Source: Enterococcus sp. (GTDB lineage: Bacteria; Bacillota; Bacilli; Lactobacillales; Enterococcaceae). Taken from it: a stretch of 56,649 nucleotides of DNA. The position numbers and the translations under genes are program-made. The stretch's first letter is position 1; the number at the start of each line of letters is the position of its first letter. The stretch covers positions 1-56,649 of the forward strand of contig NZ_JALAHI010000013.1 of assembly GCF_022711995.1 (NCBI RefSeq), read 5' to 3'. The notes beneath the pieces are model-generated. The model saw only the letters and a program-made list of their open reading frames with translations. It made no database searches and had not been told where the DNA came from. Shown piece by piece: positions 45,582 through 56,200 of the stretch.

Positions 45582-45635
45582 AGATTGCAGCATTCACAGG
45601 GAAGGTCTCTTCCCTTGCGATGCTGCAATCTTTTT
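45582..45635 (+). terminator. Terminator after pheT
   Basis: AGATTGCAGCAT (45582-45593) pairs perfectly with ATGCTGCAATCT (45620-45631), with an inner CAGGGAAG/CTTCCCTTG stem and five Ts. Confidence 0.9.
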
Positions 45636-45727
45636 ATAATGATGAAAGGAAATGGGATCATCGGTTGAACGGTTGCGGTTACAGAGAGCCGCTGTTTTCA
45701 GTTTTAGATGAAAGGAAGGATCGATTG

Positions 45728-46243
45728 ATGGAATACATGATGATTTATGATGCTCAAAAGCAGCCGACAGCTGAAGAAATGGTGCGGGATACCCCAGTTC
45801 CTAATGGCGGGTATCGTTTTGTGGTCACGGTGTTGTTGTTTAATGAAGCAGGGGATTTGCTGATTCAAAAGCAGCAGCAAGGCAAAAAAAGCTGGCCGGG
45901 TTATTGGGATTATACAGCCGGCGGCGCCGTCCAAGCAGGAGAAAGTTGTTACCAAGCGGCCGAAAGAGAGTTGGCAGAAGAGATGGGAATTACACTTTCT
46001 TTAGCAAAAATCCCTAGTCGTTTAACCGTAAGATTCGAAGAAGGCTGGAATGAACTCTATTTTGTCCAATGGTCAGGTACCAACCCTGAACTTTGCTTGC
46101 AGCTTGAAGAAGTTGCTGCAGCAAAGTGGGTCAATGAAAAAGAGTACCTCTCATTGATCAATGAACAAAAATTTGTTCCTTACTTATATGCATCGATCGT
46201 TTTTTCGCTTCAGAGTCATTTGGGGGAGTGCTTTCACATCTAG
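45728..46243 (+). CDS. Nudix hydrolase
   Basis: A 171-residue Nudix protein. The Nudix box is intact: GGAVQAGESCYQAAERELAE followed by EMG (about residues 64-86). EYMMIYDAQKQPTAEEMVRD at the start and RFEEGWNELYFVQWSG later match the group related to isopentenyl-diphosphate isomerase and YfcD. The substrate cannot be predicted. I start at ATG 45728, behind AAAGGAAGG; the open frame upstream crosses the pheT terminator. Confidence 0.88.
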   Translation: MEYMMIYDAQKQPTAEEMVRDTPVPNGGYRFVVTVLLFNEAGDLLIQKQQQGKKSWPGYWDYTAGGAVQAGESCYQAAERELAEEMGITLSLAKIPSRLTVRFEEGWNELYFVQWSGTNPELCLQLEEVAAAKWVNEKEYLSLINEQKFVPYLYASIVFSLQSHLGECFHI

Positions 46244-46393
46244 ATTACTCTCAATGGTCGTTTCTTTTTGCCAGAAAGCGATTCTGTAGTGATGAGAAAA
46301 ATGTTCTCGAATGGTGTCTTCTCACATGCCAATGGCAGTTGAGCAGTTCTTTTTTTTATTTAGGGATCTATAGATAAAAGAGAGTAGTCAAAA

Positions 46394-46424
46394 ACAAACC
46401 CACCAAAGATACTGGTGGGTTTGT
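46394..46424. terminator. Bidirectional terminator between the Nudix gene and trpS
   Basis: ACAAACCCACCA and TGGTGGGTTTGT form a perfect 12-bp stem with a 7-nt loop between convergent genes. Confidence 0.85.
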
Positions 46425-46437
46425 TAGTTATTCGTAT

Positions 46438-47448
<1,011 letters not shown>

Positions 47449-47478
47449 TCATCCACCTCTAAATTCAATATATAGTCC

Positions 47479-47507
47479 ATCTTACCTTGTTTTTCCGAAA
47501 GAAACAA
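47479..47507 (-). promoter_or_regulatory. trpS promoter
   Basis: On the minus strand: TTGTTT, 17 bp, TAAGAT, 34 bp before the trpS start. Confidence 0.6.
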
Positions 47508-47542
47508 CTTGTTCTCATAGTCTGTGAAATAAAACGATGGAC

Positions 47543-47579
47543 AAAAACCTTACATGAGGTTAAAATAATGAAGGTTTTT
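47543..47579. terminator. Terminator-like hairpin between divergent promoters
   Basis: AAAAACCTT (47543-47551) pairs with AAGGTTTTT (47571-47579). It lies upstream of both the trpS and gln promoters, so it may insulate them or act as an operator; its role is unclear. Confidence 0.35.
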
Positions 47580-47611
47580 CTTTGCAAAATGGTAGCAAAA
47601 TTAAAACAACC

Positions 47612-47641
47612 TTTACAAATTGAAAAATAGTGAGCTATAAT
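47612..47641 (+). promoter_or_regulatory. Promoter of the glnQHMP-like operon
   Basis: TTTACA, 18 bp, TATAAT (47636-47641), 60 bp before the first gene. Confidence 0.7.
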
Positions 47642-47701
47642 ATGAATCAAATCTTTTCAATTACTCATTTATTTTTAAATATAGATTAGGAGCGTGAATG
47701 A

Positions 47702-48439
47702 ATGGCAATGATAGAATTTAAAGACGTGGAAAAGTACTATGGCAAATTCCATGCATTAAAAAACATAAATATCGAATTTGAAAAAGGCGAAGTCGTTGTT
47801 GTGATTGGTCCTTCAGGTTCTGGAAAAAGTACGATGCTTCGTACAATCAACGGTTTAGAGACGATTTCATCAGGTCACTTACTGATTAACGGCAAAGACC
47901 TATTCAGCAAAGATGTCAAATTGACCGAAATTAGAAAAAACATCGGGATGGTCTTCCAACATTTCAATCTTTACCCCAATAAAACCGTGTTAGAAAACAT
48001 CACTTTGGCCCCCATTAAAGTATTAAAGCAAAATGAACAAGATGCGATCAATTTAGCAGAAAAATTGCTGAATCGTGTAGGGATGCTTGATAAAAAAGAT
48101 TCTTATCCTTCCATGTTATCTGGTGGACAACAGCAGCGGGTGGCTATTGCCAGAGGGCTAGCCATGACGCCGGAAATGTTGCTTTTTGATGAACCAACTT
48201 CTGCGCTGGATCCAGAGATGATCGGTGATGTTTTGGACGTCATGAAAAAAATCGCCAGTGAAGGGATGTCAATGATCGTGGTGACCCATGAAATGAGTTT
48301 TGCTCGTGAAGTAGCAGACCGCATCGTTTTCATGGCAGAAGGGCAAGTGCTAGAAGATCGTCGCGATGTCGATGGCTTCTTTGAAAACCCAAGAGACGAG
48401 CGGGCCAAACAATTCTTAAGCAAGGTTACCAATCATTAG
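47702..48439 (+). CDS. glnQ: Polar amino acid ABC transporter ATPase (GlnQ-like)
   Basis: ATP-binding subunit of 245 residues. Walker A GPSGSGKS (near residue 38), Q-loop MVFQHFNLYP, signature LSGGQQQRVAIAR, Walker B MLLFDEPTSALDPEM and switch histidine in VTHEMSFA. This is the polar amino acid uptake subfamily. The order ATPase, binding protein, permease, permease is the same as Bacillus glnQHMP, so glutamine or glutamate is the likely substrate. AGGAGCG precedes the start. Confidence 0.9.
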   Translation: MAMIEFKDVEKYYGKFHALKNINIEFEKGEVVVVIGPSGSGKSTMLRTINGLETISSGHLLINGKDLFSKDVKLTEIRKNIGMVFQHFNLYPNKTVLENITLAPIKVLKQNEQDAINLAEKLLNRVGMLDKKDSYPSMLSGGQQQRVAIARGLAMTPEMLLFDEPTSALDPEMIGDVLDVMKKIASEGMSMIVVTHEMSFAREVADRIVFMAEGQVLEDRRDVDGFFENPRDERAKQFLSKVTNH

Positions 48440-48452
48440 GAGGGAAGTAGCT

Positions 48453-49259
48453 ATGCACAAAAAAATTAGTACACTGCTGCTCCTGGTATTCGCGCTTGTG
48501 TCCTTGTCTGCTTGTAAAAGCGGGGCGGCAGAACGTGACGTGTTGACTAGCAGCAAAGAAAGCAATCAAATTGTCTGGGGTGTCAAAAACGATACCCGTC
48601 TTTTTGGGTTGATGGATATTGCTACCGCTGAAGTTCGGGGATTTGATATCGATATTGCCAGAGCAATTACTGAACACATTTTAGGTCGTGACGGAAATGC
48701 TATTTTTGTCGAAGTCACATCAAAAACTCGAATTCCGCTATTAAAAAATGGCAATATCGATGCCATCATCGCTACGATGACCATCACGGAGGAACGGAAG
48801 AAACAAGTAGATTTTTCTGATGTGTATTTCGATGCTGGACAATCGTTATTAGTAGCCAAAGACAGCCCGATTCAGGGAATCGAAGATTTAAATGCCAATA
48901 CGACGGTTTTAGTCGTCAAAGGATCGACTTCTGCCATCAATATCCGCAAGGCAGCGCCGGAAGCAAAAATCTTGGAACTGGAAAACTATGCCGAAGCTTT
49001 TACAGCATTACAATCCGGTCAAGGGGATGCCATGACGACAGATAATGCGATCTTATTGGGGATGGCCAGTGAAAACCCCAACTATCATTTAGTTGGCGGC
49101 ACGTTTACAAATGAACCTTACGGAATAGCTATCGATAAAGGACAAGAACCTTTCTTGAAAGCCGTCAACCAGGCATTGAAAGAAATGCATGAAGACGGTA
49201 CGTATGATGAAATCTATCAAAAATGGTTCCCTGATGATGCATCTGGGAAAGTTGATTAA
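48453..49259 (+). CDS. glnH: Amino acid ABC transporter substrate-binding lipoprotein (GlnH-like)
   Basis: Family 3 solute-binding protein of 268 residues. A signal peptide ends in the lipobox LSAC (Cys21), so it is anchored on the outer face of the membrane. Typical stretches: GVKNDTRLFGLMD, VRGFDIDIARAITEHILG, TITEERKKQVDFSDVYFDAG and DGTYDEIYQKWFPDD at the C-terminus. AGGAGGGAAG lies upstream, 13 bp after the ATPase gene. Glutamine/glutamate specificity is inferred from operon order. Confidence 0.9.
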   Translation: MHKKISTLLLLVFALVSLSACKSGAAERDVLTSSKESNQIVWGVKNDTRLFGLMDIATAEVRGFDIDIARAITEHILGRDGNAIFVEVTSKTRIPLLKNGNIDAIIATMTITEERKKQVDFSDVYFDAGQSLLVAKDSPIQGIEDLNANTTVLVVKGSTSAINIRKAAPEAKILELENYAEAFTALQSGQGDAMTTDNAILLGMASENPNYHLVGGTFTNEPYGIAIDKGQEPFLKAVNQALKEMHEDGTYDEIYQKWFPDDASGKVD

Positions 49260-49273
49260 AGGAGGAAATTTGC

Positions 49274-49921
49274 ATGCTTGAATTGTTTCAAACTTATGGC
49301 CACCAGTTTTTTTCTGGTTTCAAATATACGATTTTCTCCAGTTTACTGGCTTTATTCTTTAGTTTAGTGATTGGGACACTGATGGCAATATTTCAGCTGT
49401 CTACCAATCGATGGATCAAAGGAATCGCAAAAGCGTATGTCGAGTTTTTCCGTAATATTCCATTGTTGATCATCGTGATGTTCTTTTATGTCGTGGTACC
49501 GATGTATTGGGTGACATTTGACGGATTTCAAGCTGGAACAATTGGTTTGACGATCTACACTTCGGCGTTTATCGCAGAAACGATTCGTTCGGGAATCCAG
49601 ACAGTTCCTAAAGGGCAGATGGAGGCGTCATTGTCTTCTGGATTTACCTATAGTCAAGCGATGCGCTATATCATTTTGCCCCAAGCCTTTAAAATCGTCG
49701 TGCCGCCATTAGGCAATCAGTTTATCAACTTGGTCAAAAACTCCTCGATTTTAGCAATGGTAGCTGGTCTGGACATTATGTATCAAGGCGACTTGATTGC
49801 CAGCGAAACCTTTAATACTTTCGACACCTATATTATTGTCGGAATCTTTTATTTGATTATCACATTACCATTATCCTACTTAATGGTTTATCTTGAAAGA
49901 CGTTGGGCTGTACGCTCATAG
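49274..49921 (+). CDS. glnM: Amino acid ABC transporter permease (GlnM-like)
   Basis: Membrane permease of 215 residues with about five helices. The HisM/GlnP family EAA loop reads GQMEASLSSGFTYSQAMRYI followed by LPQA, which contacts the ATPase. The N-terminal stretch GFKYTIFSSLLALFFSLVIG and the motif FFRNIPLLI are typical. AAAGGAGG precedes the start. It forms a heterodimeric channel with the next permease. Confidence 0.9.
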   Translation: MLELFQTYGHQFFSGFKYTIFSSLLALFFSLVIGTLMAIFQLSTNRWIKGIAKAYVEFFRNIPLLIIVMFFYVVVPMYWVTFDGFQAGTIGLTIYTSAFIAETIRSGIQTVPKGQMEASLSSGFTYSQAMRYIILPQAFKIVVPPLGNQFINLVKNSSILAMVAGLDIMYQGDLIASETFNTFDTYIIVGIFYLIITLPLSYLMVYLERRWAVRS

Positions 49922-49935
49922 AAAGGAGACACTAA

Positions 49936-50592
49936 ATGGAATTTTTCGAAGCTTTTTCTGCCATCAATCTTCGGTTTTTGATCGACGGTCTCCGAGTAAC
50001 GATCGAAGTCTCCGTCTTATCGATCATCTTTAGTTTTTTGATCGGGGGTCTTGCAGGGGTCTTGCGTTTCACGAATATTCCCTTCTTCTCAAAGATCTTA
50101 GGTATAGTGATCGATGTGATTCGTAACTTGCCATTGCTGCTGATTATTTTCTTTACGTATTTTGCATTGCCTCAGATTGGCATTCGTTTCAATATTTTTT
50201 GGTCTGCAGTCGTAGCATTGACGATCTTTGAATCCGCCATGCTCTCAGAGATTTTTCGGGCGGGGCTTAATGCCGTACCAAAAGGGCAAATGGAAGCCGG
50301 CTTGTCTACCGGTTTGAGTTATGTGGAAGTCTTGCGAAGCATCGTGATGCCGCAAGCCTTCAAAGCCATGCTGCCTGCGATCGTTAGTCAATTGATCTCA
50401 CTGATCAAAGATACGTCATTGGCAGTGATTATTTCACTCCCAGAACTGACCCACCATGCCCGAATTATTTATGGACAAAATACCAATTATGTATTGCCGA
50501 TGTTTCTTGCGATGACGGTGCTGTACTTCATCGTCTGCTATGCCTTATCGCTGCTTTCTCGCTTCTTGGAAGCACGTCAGTATAATTACTGA
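49936..50592 (+). CDS. glnP: Amino acid ABC transporter permease (GlnP-like)
   Basis: Second membrane permease, 218 residues, about five helices. The EAA loop is GQMEAGLSTGLSYVEVLRSI followed by VMPQA. The segment DVIRNLPLLLIIFFTYFALP is typical of the family. GAAAGGAGAC precedes the start, 14 bp after the first permease. It closes the operon, and a long multi-stem terminator follows. Confidence 0.9.
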   Translation: MEFFEAFSAINLRFLIDGLRVTIEVSVLSIIFSFLIGGLAGVLRFTNIPFFSKILGIVIDVIRNLPLLLIIFFTYFALPQIGIRFNIFWSAVVALTIFESAMLSEIFRAGLNAVPKGQMEAGLSTGLSYVEVLRSIVMPQAFKAMLPAIVSQLISLIKDTSLAVIISLPELTHHARIIYGQNTNYVLPMFLAMTVLYFIVCYALSLLSRFLEARQYNY

Positions 50593-50634
50593 TTTCTTAA
50601 ATAGGGATGAATGATTAAAAAAACAGATCCGTAT

Positions 50635-50706
50635 GATCTTTGTTGTCAATTTGCTATTTTCTCTATGAGCGTAGCGGAGACAACGAAGACGTGCGGATCT
50701 TTTTTT
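50635..50706 (+). terminator. Multi-stem terminator after glnP
   Basis: AGATCCG (50635-50641) pairs with CGGATCT (50694-50700), followed by seven Ts. The interior has a GTTGTC/GACAAC stem. Confidence 0.8.
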
Positions 50707-50820
50707 GTGCCTGTCGTTTGACTGAATGATTCTGTGAAGCAATACTTGAAAAATCGGTAAAAAAAGTCCAAAATGGAACTTAGACAAATTTCTTTCTTTC
50801 ATTATAAAGGATGGACAACT

Positions 50821-51633
50821 ATGACAAATAAACAACCCATTGGTTTTATCGATTCTGGTGTCGGCGGACTGACCGTCGTCAAAGAAGCGATCAAGCAATT
50901 GCCAAATGAACATATTATTTATCTTGGTGATACTGCCCGCTGTCCCTATGGTCCGCGTCCGGCAGAACAAGTCATTGCATATACCTGGCAGATGACCGAG
51001 TTTTTATTGCAGCAAAATATCAAAATGCTGGTGATTGCCTGCAACACGGCAACGGCCGTTGCATTAGAAGAAATCAAAGAAAAATTATCGATTCCGGTAA
51101 TTGGGGTGATCCTGCCTGGCGCCAGAGCGGCGGTTAAAGCAACCACCAATCAGCAAATTGGCGTCATCGGCACCGCAGGGACCATCAAAAGTAATGCGTA
51201 TGAAGAAGCAATCAAGCTGAAATCACCTCGTTCGGTTGTAGTCAGCCTGGCTTGCCCTAAATTTGCGCCCATCGTGGAAAGCAATCAGTCTCATTCCTCG
51301 GTGGCCAAAAAAATTGTCGCAGAAACATTGCGTCCTCTCAAAAACAAGAAGTTGGATACACTGATCTTAGGCTGCACCCATTATCCTTTGTTGCGGTCTC
51401 TGATCCAGAACGAGATGGGAAGTCAGATCCAGCTGATCGATTCCGGTGCAGAAACGGTGGGGGAAGTCAGCATGCTGCTAGATTACTTTACCATCGCCAA
51501 TACAAGTCAAATGGACCAAGAACCGAAATATCTTTTTTATACCACAGGTTCAACAAAATTATTTGATGAAATTGCGAAGGAATGGTTGAATGTCCCGATT
51601 CATTCGCAACATATCACATTAGGAGGAAATTAA
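50821..51633 (+). CDS. murI: Glutamate racemase
   Basis: Cofactor-independent enzyme of 270 residues that makes D-glutamate for peptidoglycan. Catalytic cysteines are in VIACNTAT (Cys74) and LGCTHYP (near 185); the N-terminal [13 protein letters not shown] and [13 protein letters not shown] loops are intact. I use ATG 50821, behind AAAGGATGG, rather than the longer frame at 50773. It is 1 base before the rph-rdgB gene, with AGGAGG at its end, so the two are cotranscribed. Confidence 0.96.
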   Translation: MTNKQPIGFIDSGVGGLTVVKEAIKQLPNEHIIYLGDTARCPYGPRPAEQVIAYTWQMTEFLLQQNIKMLVIACNTATAVALEEIKEKLSIPVIGVILPGARAAVKATTNQQIGVIGTAGTIKSNAYEEAIKLKSPRSVVVSLACPKFAPIVESNQSHSSVAKKIVAETLRPLKNKKLDTLILGCTHYPLLRSLIQNEMGSQIQLIDSGAETVGEVSMLLDYFTIANTSQMDQEPKYLFYTTGSTKLFDEIAKEWLNVPIHSQHITLGGN

Positions 51634-52986
51634 ATGCGCCATGATGGCAGAAAAGCAGGCAGTATTCGTCCTGTAAAAATCAAAACCAATGTTTTCAAAC
51701 ACCCCGAAGGATCCGTTGTGATCTCATTTGGTGACACCACCGTTATTTGTTCCGCAACCATTGAAGATCGAGTTCCCCCTTTTTTACGTGATACAGGAAA
51801 AGGCTGGGTGACAGCGGAATATAGTATGCTGCCGCGAGCAACAAATACCCGTAATCGTCGCGAAAGTGCAAAAGGGAAGTTGTCAGGCCGGACGATGGAG
51901 ATCCAGCGTTTGATCGCTCGTTCACTACGAGCAGTGGTGGACTTGGAGAAATTAGGGGAACGCAGTATTGTGGTCGATTGTGATGTTATCCAAGCGGACG
52001 GCGGCACGCGAACAGCGAGTATCACCGGAGCTTTTGTGGCGTTGCGATTAGCGATTGATCAATTAATGAAGAACCATGAATTAGCAGAAGACCCAATCAA
52101 AGAACATTTAGCAGCCATCAGTGTCGGAATTTTACCAGATAACACTTGTGTGACTGATTTAGACTTTGAAGAAGATTCTGCGGCTGCTGTAGATATGAAT
52201 CTTGTGATGACAGAGTCAGGCCGTTTCATTGAGATTCAAGGAACTGGCGAAGAAGCGACTTTTGATGGTCAGCAATTGAACGAAATGCTGATTTATGGCA
52301 AGACAGCCATTGAAGAATTGATCGCCTACCAAAAAGAAGCCTTGCTGATTCAAGAACAGCCTCAGTATGATATTCCTGATAGGACCATCGTGATTGCCAC
52401 AGGTAATCCTGGCAAAGCCCGAGAGTTCACCGCCGTTTTTGGTGCAGCTGGCTATGATGTTCGTACATTGAAAGATTACCCAACATTACCTGATGTTGAG
52501 GAAACAGGAACGACTTTTGAAGAAAATGCCCGGCTGAAAGCAGAAACGATTGCCAAAATTCTAGGACGTCCCGTTTTAGCAGATGATTCTGGCTTAAAAG
52601 TGGATGCATTAGGTGGCAGACCTGGTGTTTATTCAGCTCGTTTCGCTGGCGAACAAAAAAGCGATGCCGCCAATAATGCCAAATTGTTGTATGAACTGAC
52701 GGATATTGCGGATGAACAACGAACGGCACAATTCCATTGTACATTGGTTTTTGCAGCCCCCGACAAAGAAAGTTTAGTCGTCGCTGCCGATTGGCCAGGC
52801 AGAATCGGCCGTATTCCTCGAGGAGACAACGGCTTCGGCTACGATCCATTGTTCATACCGGATGGTTCGGAGAAAACAGCTGCTGAAATGAGTGGCGAAG
52901 AAAAGAATCAAGTGAGCCATCGTGGCCAAGCCATCGCGAAACTGCGCAATGTATGGCAAGACTGGTTGGAAGGAGAACAAGCATGA
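51634..52986 (+). CDS. rph-rdgB: Fusion of RNase PH and RdgB/HAM1 XTP-dITP pyrophosphatase
   Basis: One 450-residue protein with two enzymes. Residues 1 to about 240 are RNase [58 protein letters not shown]. From about 252 it is a HAM1/RdgB pyrophosphatase: [36 protein letters not shown] and the [10 protein letters not shown] end. RNase PH trims tRNA 3' ends by phosphorolysis; RdgB removes deaminated purine triphosphates. The linker (about 240-252) has no stop or start signal. It overlaps the phosphoesterase gene as ATGA. Confidence 0.95.
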   Translation: MRHDGRKAGSIRPVKIKTNVFKHPEGSVVISFGDTTVICSATIEDRVPPFLRDTGKGWVTAEYSMLPRATNTRNRRESAKGKLSGRTMEIQRLIARSLRAVVDLEKLGERSIVVDCDVIQADGGTRTASITGAFVALRLAIDQLMKNHELAEDPIKEHLAAISVGILPDNTCVTDLDFEEDSAAAVDMNLVMTESGRFIEIQGTGEEATFDGQQLNEMLIYGKTAIEELIAYQKEALLIQEQPQYDIPDRTIVIATGNPGKAREFTAVFGAAGYDVRTLKDYPTLPDVEETGTTFEENARLKAETIAKILGRPVLADDSGLKVDALGGRPGVYSARFAGEQKSDAANNAKLLYELTDIADEQRTAQFHCTLVFAAPDKESLVVAADWPGRIGRIPRGDNGFGYDPLFIPDGSEKTAAEMSGEEKNQVSHRGQAIAKLRNVWQDWLEGEQA

Positions 52987-53495
52987 AATATTTAGTAGTG
53001 AGTGATAATCATGGCGATCGTCAGATCTTAGTGGATCTGCTGGCGGAATTTTCTGGGAAAGTGGATACTTTTATCCATTGTGGAGACTCTGAACTGCAAC
53101 CCGACGATTCCCTTTGGCAAACTTTTCAAGTAGTAGGGGGAAATTGTGACTACAGTCCCGAATATGACGACGCAAAGACCATTAAAACGCCTCTGGACAC
53201 GATTTATGTGACCCATGGCCATTTGGCTGATGTTCGCTTTGGCGTGACAACTCTCGGACTTCAAGCCCAACAAGCTGACGCATCAATTGCTGTATTTGGT
53301 CATACCCATCAGATTGCCTGTGAAAAGGTGGGGCATCGATTATTCTTGAATCCCGGCAGTATTTCTCAACCCCGAGGACCAATCCAAATCAAGAGCTTTG
53401 CGATTATTGAAAGCACGGAAAAACAGTGGATCGTTCAATACTATGACCGTACATTTAATGAAATTACTGATTTGCACTTCGTTTTTGAGCGCTAA
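52983..53495 (+). CDS. YfcE/MJ0936-type metallophosphoesterase
   Basis: Calcineurin-like phosphoesterase of 170 residues. Metal-binding motifs: SDNHGD near the start, HCGDSE, GGNCDY, THGH and FGHTHQ, all intact, ending in [11 protein letters not shown]. Members hydrolyse small phosphodiesters or nucleotides; the true substrate is unknown. The start overlaps the fusion gene stop (ATGA), with GGAAGGAG upstream, so it belongs to the murI/rph-rdgB operon. Confidence 0.9.
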   Translation: MKYLVVSDNHGDRQILVDLLAEFSGKVDTFIHCGDSELQPDDSLWQTFQVVGGNCDYSPEYDDAKTIKTPLDTIYVTHGHLADVRFGVTTLGLQAQQADASIAVFGHTHQIACEKVGHRLFLNPGSISQPRGPIQIKSFAIIESTEKQWIVQYYDRTFNEITDLHFVFER

Positions 53496-53604
53496 GAAAG
53501 CGAAATCAAAAAGTAAAAAATTCATTATAAATAAGCAGTTTTAGACTATCTTTTTGATTTTTCTAGTAAAATAGAATAGTAGCTTTGAAATGGAGGCATT
53601 CAGA

Positions 53605-54102
53605 TTGATTGGTCAAACAGTAGAAAAAATTTTATTAGAAAATCATGAAAGTTTTTTAGTACCTGCAGAAAATGTTGCAACAGTTCTTTACAATCATCCA
53701 TTGAATCACGCATTACTGGTTTTATCGAAAGTCGGTTATTCAAAGATTCCGGTTTTAGACAGTGAAGATCACCTAGTAGGATTGATCAGCTTGTCCAATG
53801 TGGTGGAAAAAATGATGGATTTGACTGGATTTAGTATGGACAATTTGGAAGGCTTGACGGTCGCTGATGTGATGGAAGTCAATGTCGCTTGTGTGAAGGA
53901 AGACAGCGAATTAGAGGATATGTTGCATCTTTTGGTGGATCAAGCATTTTTGCCCATCGTTGATGAAGAAAATATCTTTGTTGGCATCATTACCCGCAAA
54001 GAAATTCTAAAGTCAGTCAATCACTTAGCTCACGAATTAGAAAAACGCTACTTACTAATTTCAAAAGAAGTCACACCAACAGATGAATTACAAGTGATCT
54101 AA
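53605..54102 (+). CDS. cbpB: CBS-domain protein, CbpB/DarB-like (c-di-AMP binding candidate)
   Basis: A 165-residue protein made of two CBS domains: HALLVLSKVGYSKIPVLDSE and ADVMEVNVACVKEDSELEDM with FLPIVDEENIFVGIITRKEI. Size and arrangement match CbpB/DarB, which binds cyclic di-AMP and controls the (p)ppGpp synthetase Rel when c-di-AMP is low. Start: TTG 53605 with GGAGG eight bases upstream; ATG 53590 would place the ribosome site inside the gene. Gene name is by analogy. Confidence 0.78.
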   Translation: MIGQTVEKILLENHESFLVPAENVATVLYNHPLNHALLVLSKVGYSKIPVLDSEDHLVGLISLSNVVEKMMDLTGFSMDNLEGLTVADVMEVNVACVKEDSELEDMLHLLVDQAFLPIVDEENIFVGIITRKEILKSVNHLAHELEKRYLLISKEVTPTDELQVI

Positions 54103-54120
54103 TGCAAGAAAACAAACAAA

Positions 54121-54195
54121 AAAAAGCACTCCCAGATGAAGGGCCTTCCTCTGATTAGACAGAAGGAAACACCAAAATCCTGTGAGTGCTTTTTT
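54121..54195. terminator. Bidirectional terminator between cbpB and mscS
   Basis: AAAAAGCACTC (54121-54131) pairs with GAGTGCTTTTTT (54184-54195); an inner CCTTC...GAAGG stem is present. It separates convergent genes. Confidence 0.85.
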
Positions 54196-54201
54196 GTGCC
54201 G

Positions 54202-55119
54202 TTACTTTACGCCGATGATTGGCGCGTTAGGGATGGTGAAGCCTTTGGTGGTTAAAGCATCAATCGAAGCTGCCAAGAACTCTTCTTTTATCTTCCACTG
54301 AGTCCCGTTGGTGACATACATTGTTGTGCGGATCGCAAAGTTATTGTTGCCAAGATCGACAACTCCGAAGATTGCTGGTTTGGTTTGGATTTCTTCCTCA
54401 TGGGCAGCCGCTACGGTTTGATTGACTTCGTCAATGATGGCGCGAATATCATCCAACCCTTCAGAAGGCAAGATGCGGACATCCACCACGACTTGCATAT
54501 TGGCCCGTGAGGTGTTGCTGATGGTAGTAATATTCCGATTCGGAATATAGTGGACGGTTCCATCGACTGACTTCAATTGAAGGGTCCGAATCCCTACTGC
54601 CGTAACGGTTCCTTCTAAAGACAAACTCGTCAAGCGGATATAGTCACCCACATTGATTTGTTGTTCAGTAATGATAAAGAAACCAGTGATTAGATCGTTC
54701 ATAAAGCCTTGAGCACCTAAACCAAGTGCTACCCCGGCAATACCTGCACCAGCTAAGAGTGAACCAACGGGGACACCGATCGTTGATAATAAGGCGTACA
54801 CAAAGAAAAAGCCTAACGTATAATGGACGATATTGCGGATCAGTGTGTGGATCGTGTTGATTCGGCTGGCGTTATAAGTTCCTTTTTTCTCGTAAGAACG
54901 ATAAATGCGTTCAATGACATAGTTACTGATTTTCAGTAAAATGCCGAATAAAATGAACAAAAAAAGCAGAATCAGAACTTGTTGGATCAAGACACCAACG
55001 ATCGCTTCCCAATCAATATTTTGCCACCATTTTTGCAAGGCATTCAATTGTTTTGCAGCAGGCTCCGTTAAGCCGGATCCTGTTGAATCGGTTGTCGCAT
55101 CTGTCAAAAGTCGTAACAT
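54202..55119 (-). CDS. Small-conductance mechanosensitive channel (MscS family)
   Basis: Channel protein of 305 residues. An N-terminal outside segment, then helices at about 43-64, 98-118 and 122-150. The pore helix GVPVGSLLAGAGIAGVALGL, then GAQGFMNDLITGFFIITEQQ, are the family signature. The beta domain follows with INVGDYIRL and YIPNRNITTISNTSR. It opens when membrane tension rises under hypo-osmotic shock. GGAGGGATTTT precedes the start. Confidence 0.93.
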   Translation of the reverse strand: MLRLLTDATTDSTGSGLTEPAAKQLNALQKWWQNIDWEAIVGVLIQQVLILLFLFILFGILLKISNYVIERIYRSYEKKGTYNASRINTIHTLIRNIVHYTLGFFFVYALLSTIGVPVGSLLAGAGIAGVALGLGAQGFMNDLITGFFIITEQQINVGDYIRLTSLSLEGTVTAVGIRTLQLKSVDGTVHYIPNRNITTISNTSRANMQVVVDVRILPSEGLDDIRAIIDEVNQTVAAAHEEEIQTKPAIFGVVDLGNNNFAIRTTMYVTNGTQWKIKEEFLAASIDALTTKGFTIPNAPIIGVK

Positions 55120-55235
55120 AAAATCCCTCCATCTATCAATAGGTCTATTTTAAAGGAGAAAAAACAGAAATGCAAAATTTCCCATTTAGGTCTTTTCCAG
55201 TCAGAAGGAGGGGTAGACCCAAAGGGAGGCACACG

Positions 55236-55274
55236 AAAAGCTCGTCTCTTGGCTGATAAAACCAAGAGGCGAGC
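55236..55274 (-). terminator. Terminator of fabI
   Basis: On the minus strand GCTCGCCTCTTGG pairs with CCAAGAGACGAGC across a 9-nt loop, followed by TTTT. It lies 16 bp after the fabI stop. Confidence 0.8.
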
Positions 55275-55289
55275 AGTGTAGCGAGGGGA

Positions 55290-56045
55290 TTAAGATAAAT
55301 GAACCCCTTTATCAACAAAAATAACTTCTCCGATAATTCCGCTAGACAACGGACTGATCAAAAAGGCACACGTATTGCCGACTTCTTCAATCGTTACTCC
55401 GATATGATCAGGGGTACGGTCTTCAGATAATTGGATCAGTTTTTGGTAATCTTTGACACCGGTCACCGCCAGAGTTTTGATTGCGCCAGCTGAGATTGCA
55501 TTGACACGAATTTTTTGTGGGGACAATTCCGCAGCTAAATAACGAACGCTTGATTCAAGGGCAGCTTTGGCGATCCCCATCATGTTATAATTTGGCACAG
55601 CGCGTTCTGAACCTAAATAGGTTAACGTAACGATCCCGGCATTTTCAGCCAAAATCGGTTTGGCATACTTGGTAACAGCGATCAATGAATAGCTGCTGAT
55701 ATCTTGGGCCAGTGCATAGCCATCTCTCGATATATTTAGAATATCTCCAGAAAGATCATCTTTGTTGGCATAAGCAACTGCATGGACGACACCATGGATC
55801 TCGCCGGCATAGTCTTTGATTGTTTCGAAAGCTTTTGCGATGCTTTCATCATTTGCTACATCACATTCAACGGTATATTCATTTTCCTCTAACAATCGTT
55901 CAAGAGGTTTTTTCATGCGTTCATTTTGATACGTATAAATAACTTCCGCGCCTTGTTCTTTTAGCGCTTGCGCACAGCCCCAAGCAATACTGCGTTTGTT
56001 GGCTACGCCCATTACGACTACTTTTTTTCCAGTTAAGAAACCCAT
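55290..56045 (-). CDS. fabI: Enoyl-[acyl-carrier-protein] reductase FabI
   Basis: NAD(P)H-dependent enoyl-ACP reductase of 251 residues, the last step of each fatty acid elongation cycle. The Rossmann start GVANKRSIAWGCAQALKEQG and the catalytic Tyr-X6-Lys YNMMGIAK are present, with NAISAGAIKTLA and GEVIFVDKGVHL toward the C-terminus. AAGGAGTGG precedes the ATG. It is transcribed away from the fabN-like gene, and the shared region holds two FabT-like boxes. In E. faecalis fabI is reported in one direction with fabN and fabO; here the genes diverge. Confidence 0.96.
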   Translation of the reverse strand: MGFLTGKKVVVMGVANKRSIAWGCAQALKEQGAEVIYTYQNERMKKPLERLLEENEYTVECDVANDESIAKAFETIKDYAGEIHGVVHAVAYANKDDLSGDILNISRDGYALAQDISSYSLIAVTKYAKPILAENAGIVTLTYLGSERAVPNYNMMGIAKAALESSVRYLAAELSPQKIRVNAISAGAIKTLAVTGVKDYQKLIQLSEDRTPDHIGVTIEEVGNTCAFLISPLSSGIIGEVIFVDKGVHLS

Positions 56046-56135
56046 AATTCCACTCCTTAATAATTTACATAATAATCAATAATGACGATCGATAGTAGGT
56101 TCCACTATCATGATTCCTAATTATTATTCATAATT

Positions 56136-56150
56136 GTTTGATTGTCAAAC
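56136..56150. promoter_or_regulatory. FabT-like box 1
   Basis: GTTTGA-TTG-TCAAAC, a perfect palindrome, about 90 bp upstream of the fabI start. FabT (MarR family) represses fatty acid synthesis genes in Lactobacillales through TTTGA-N3-TCAAA sites. Confidence 0.75.
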
Positions 56151-56200
56151 TATTTTTTTCTTAATAAATAATTAGTTGCCAAAAAATCAGAACTATGATA

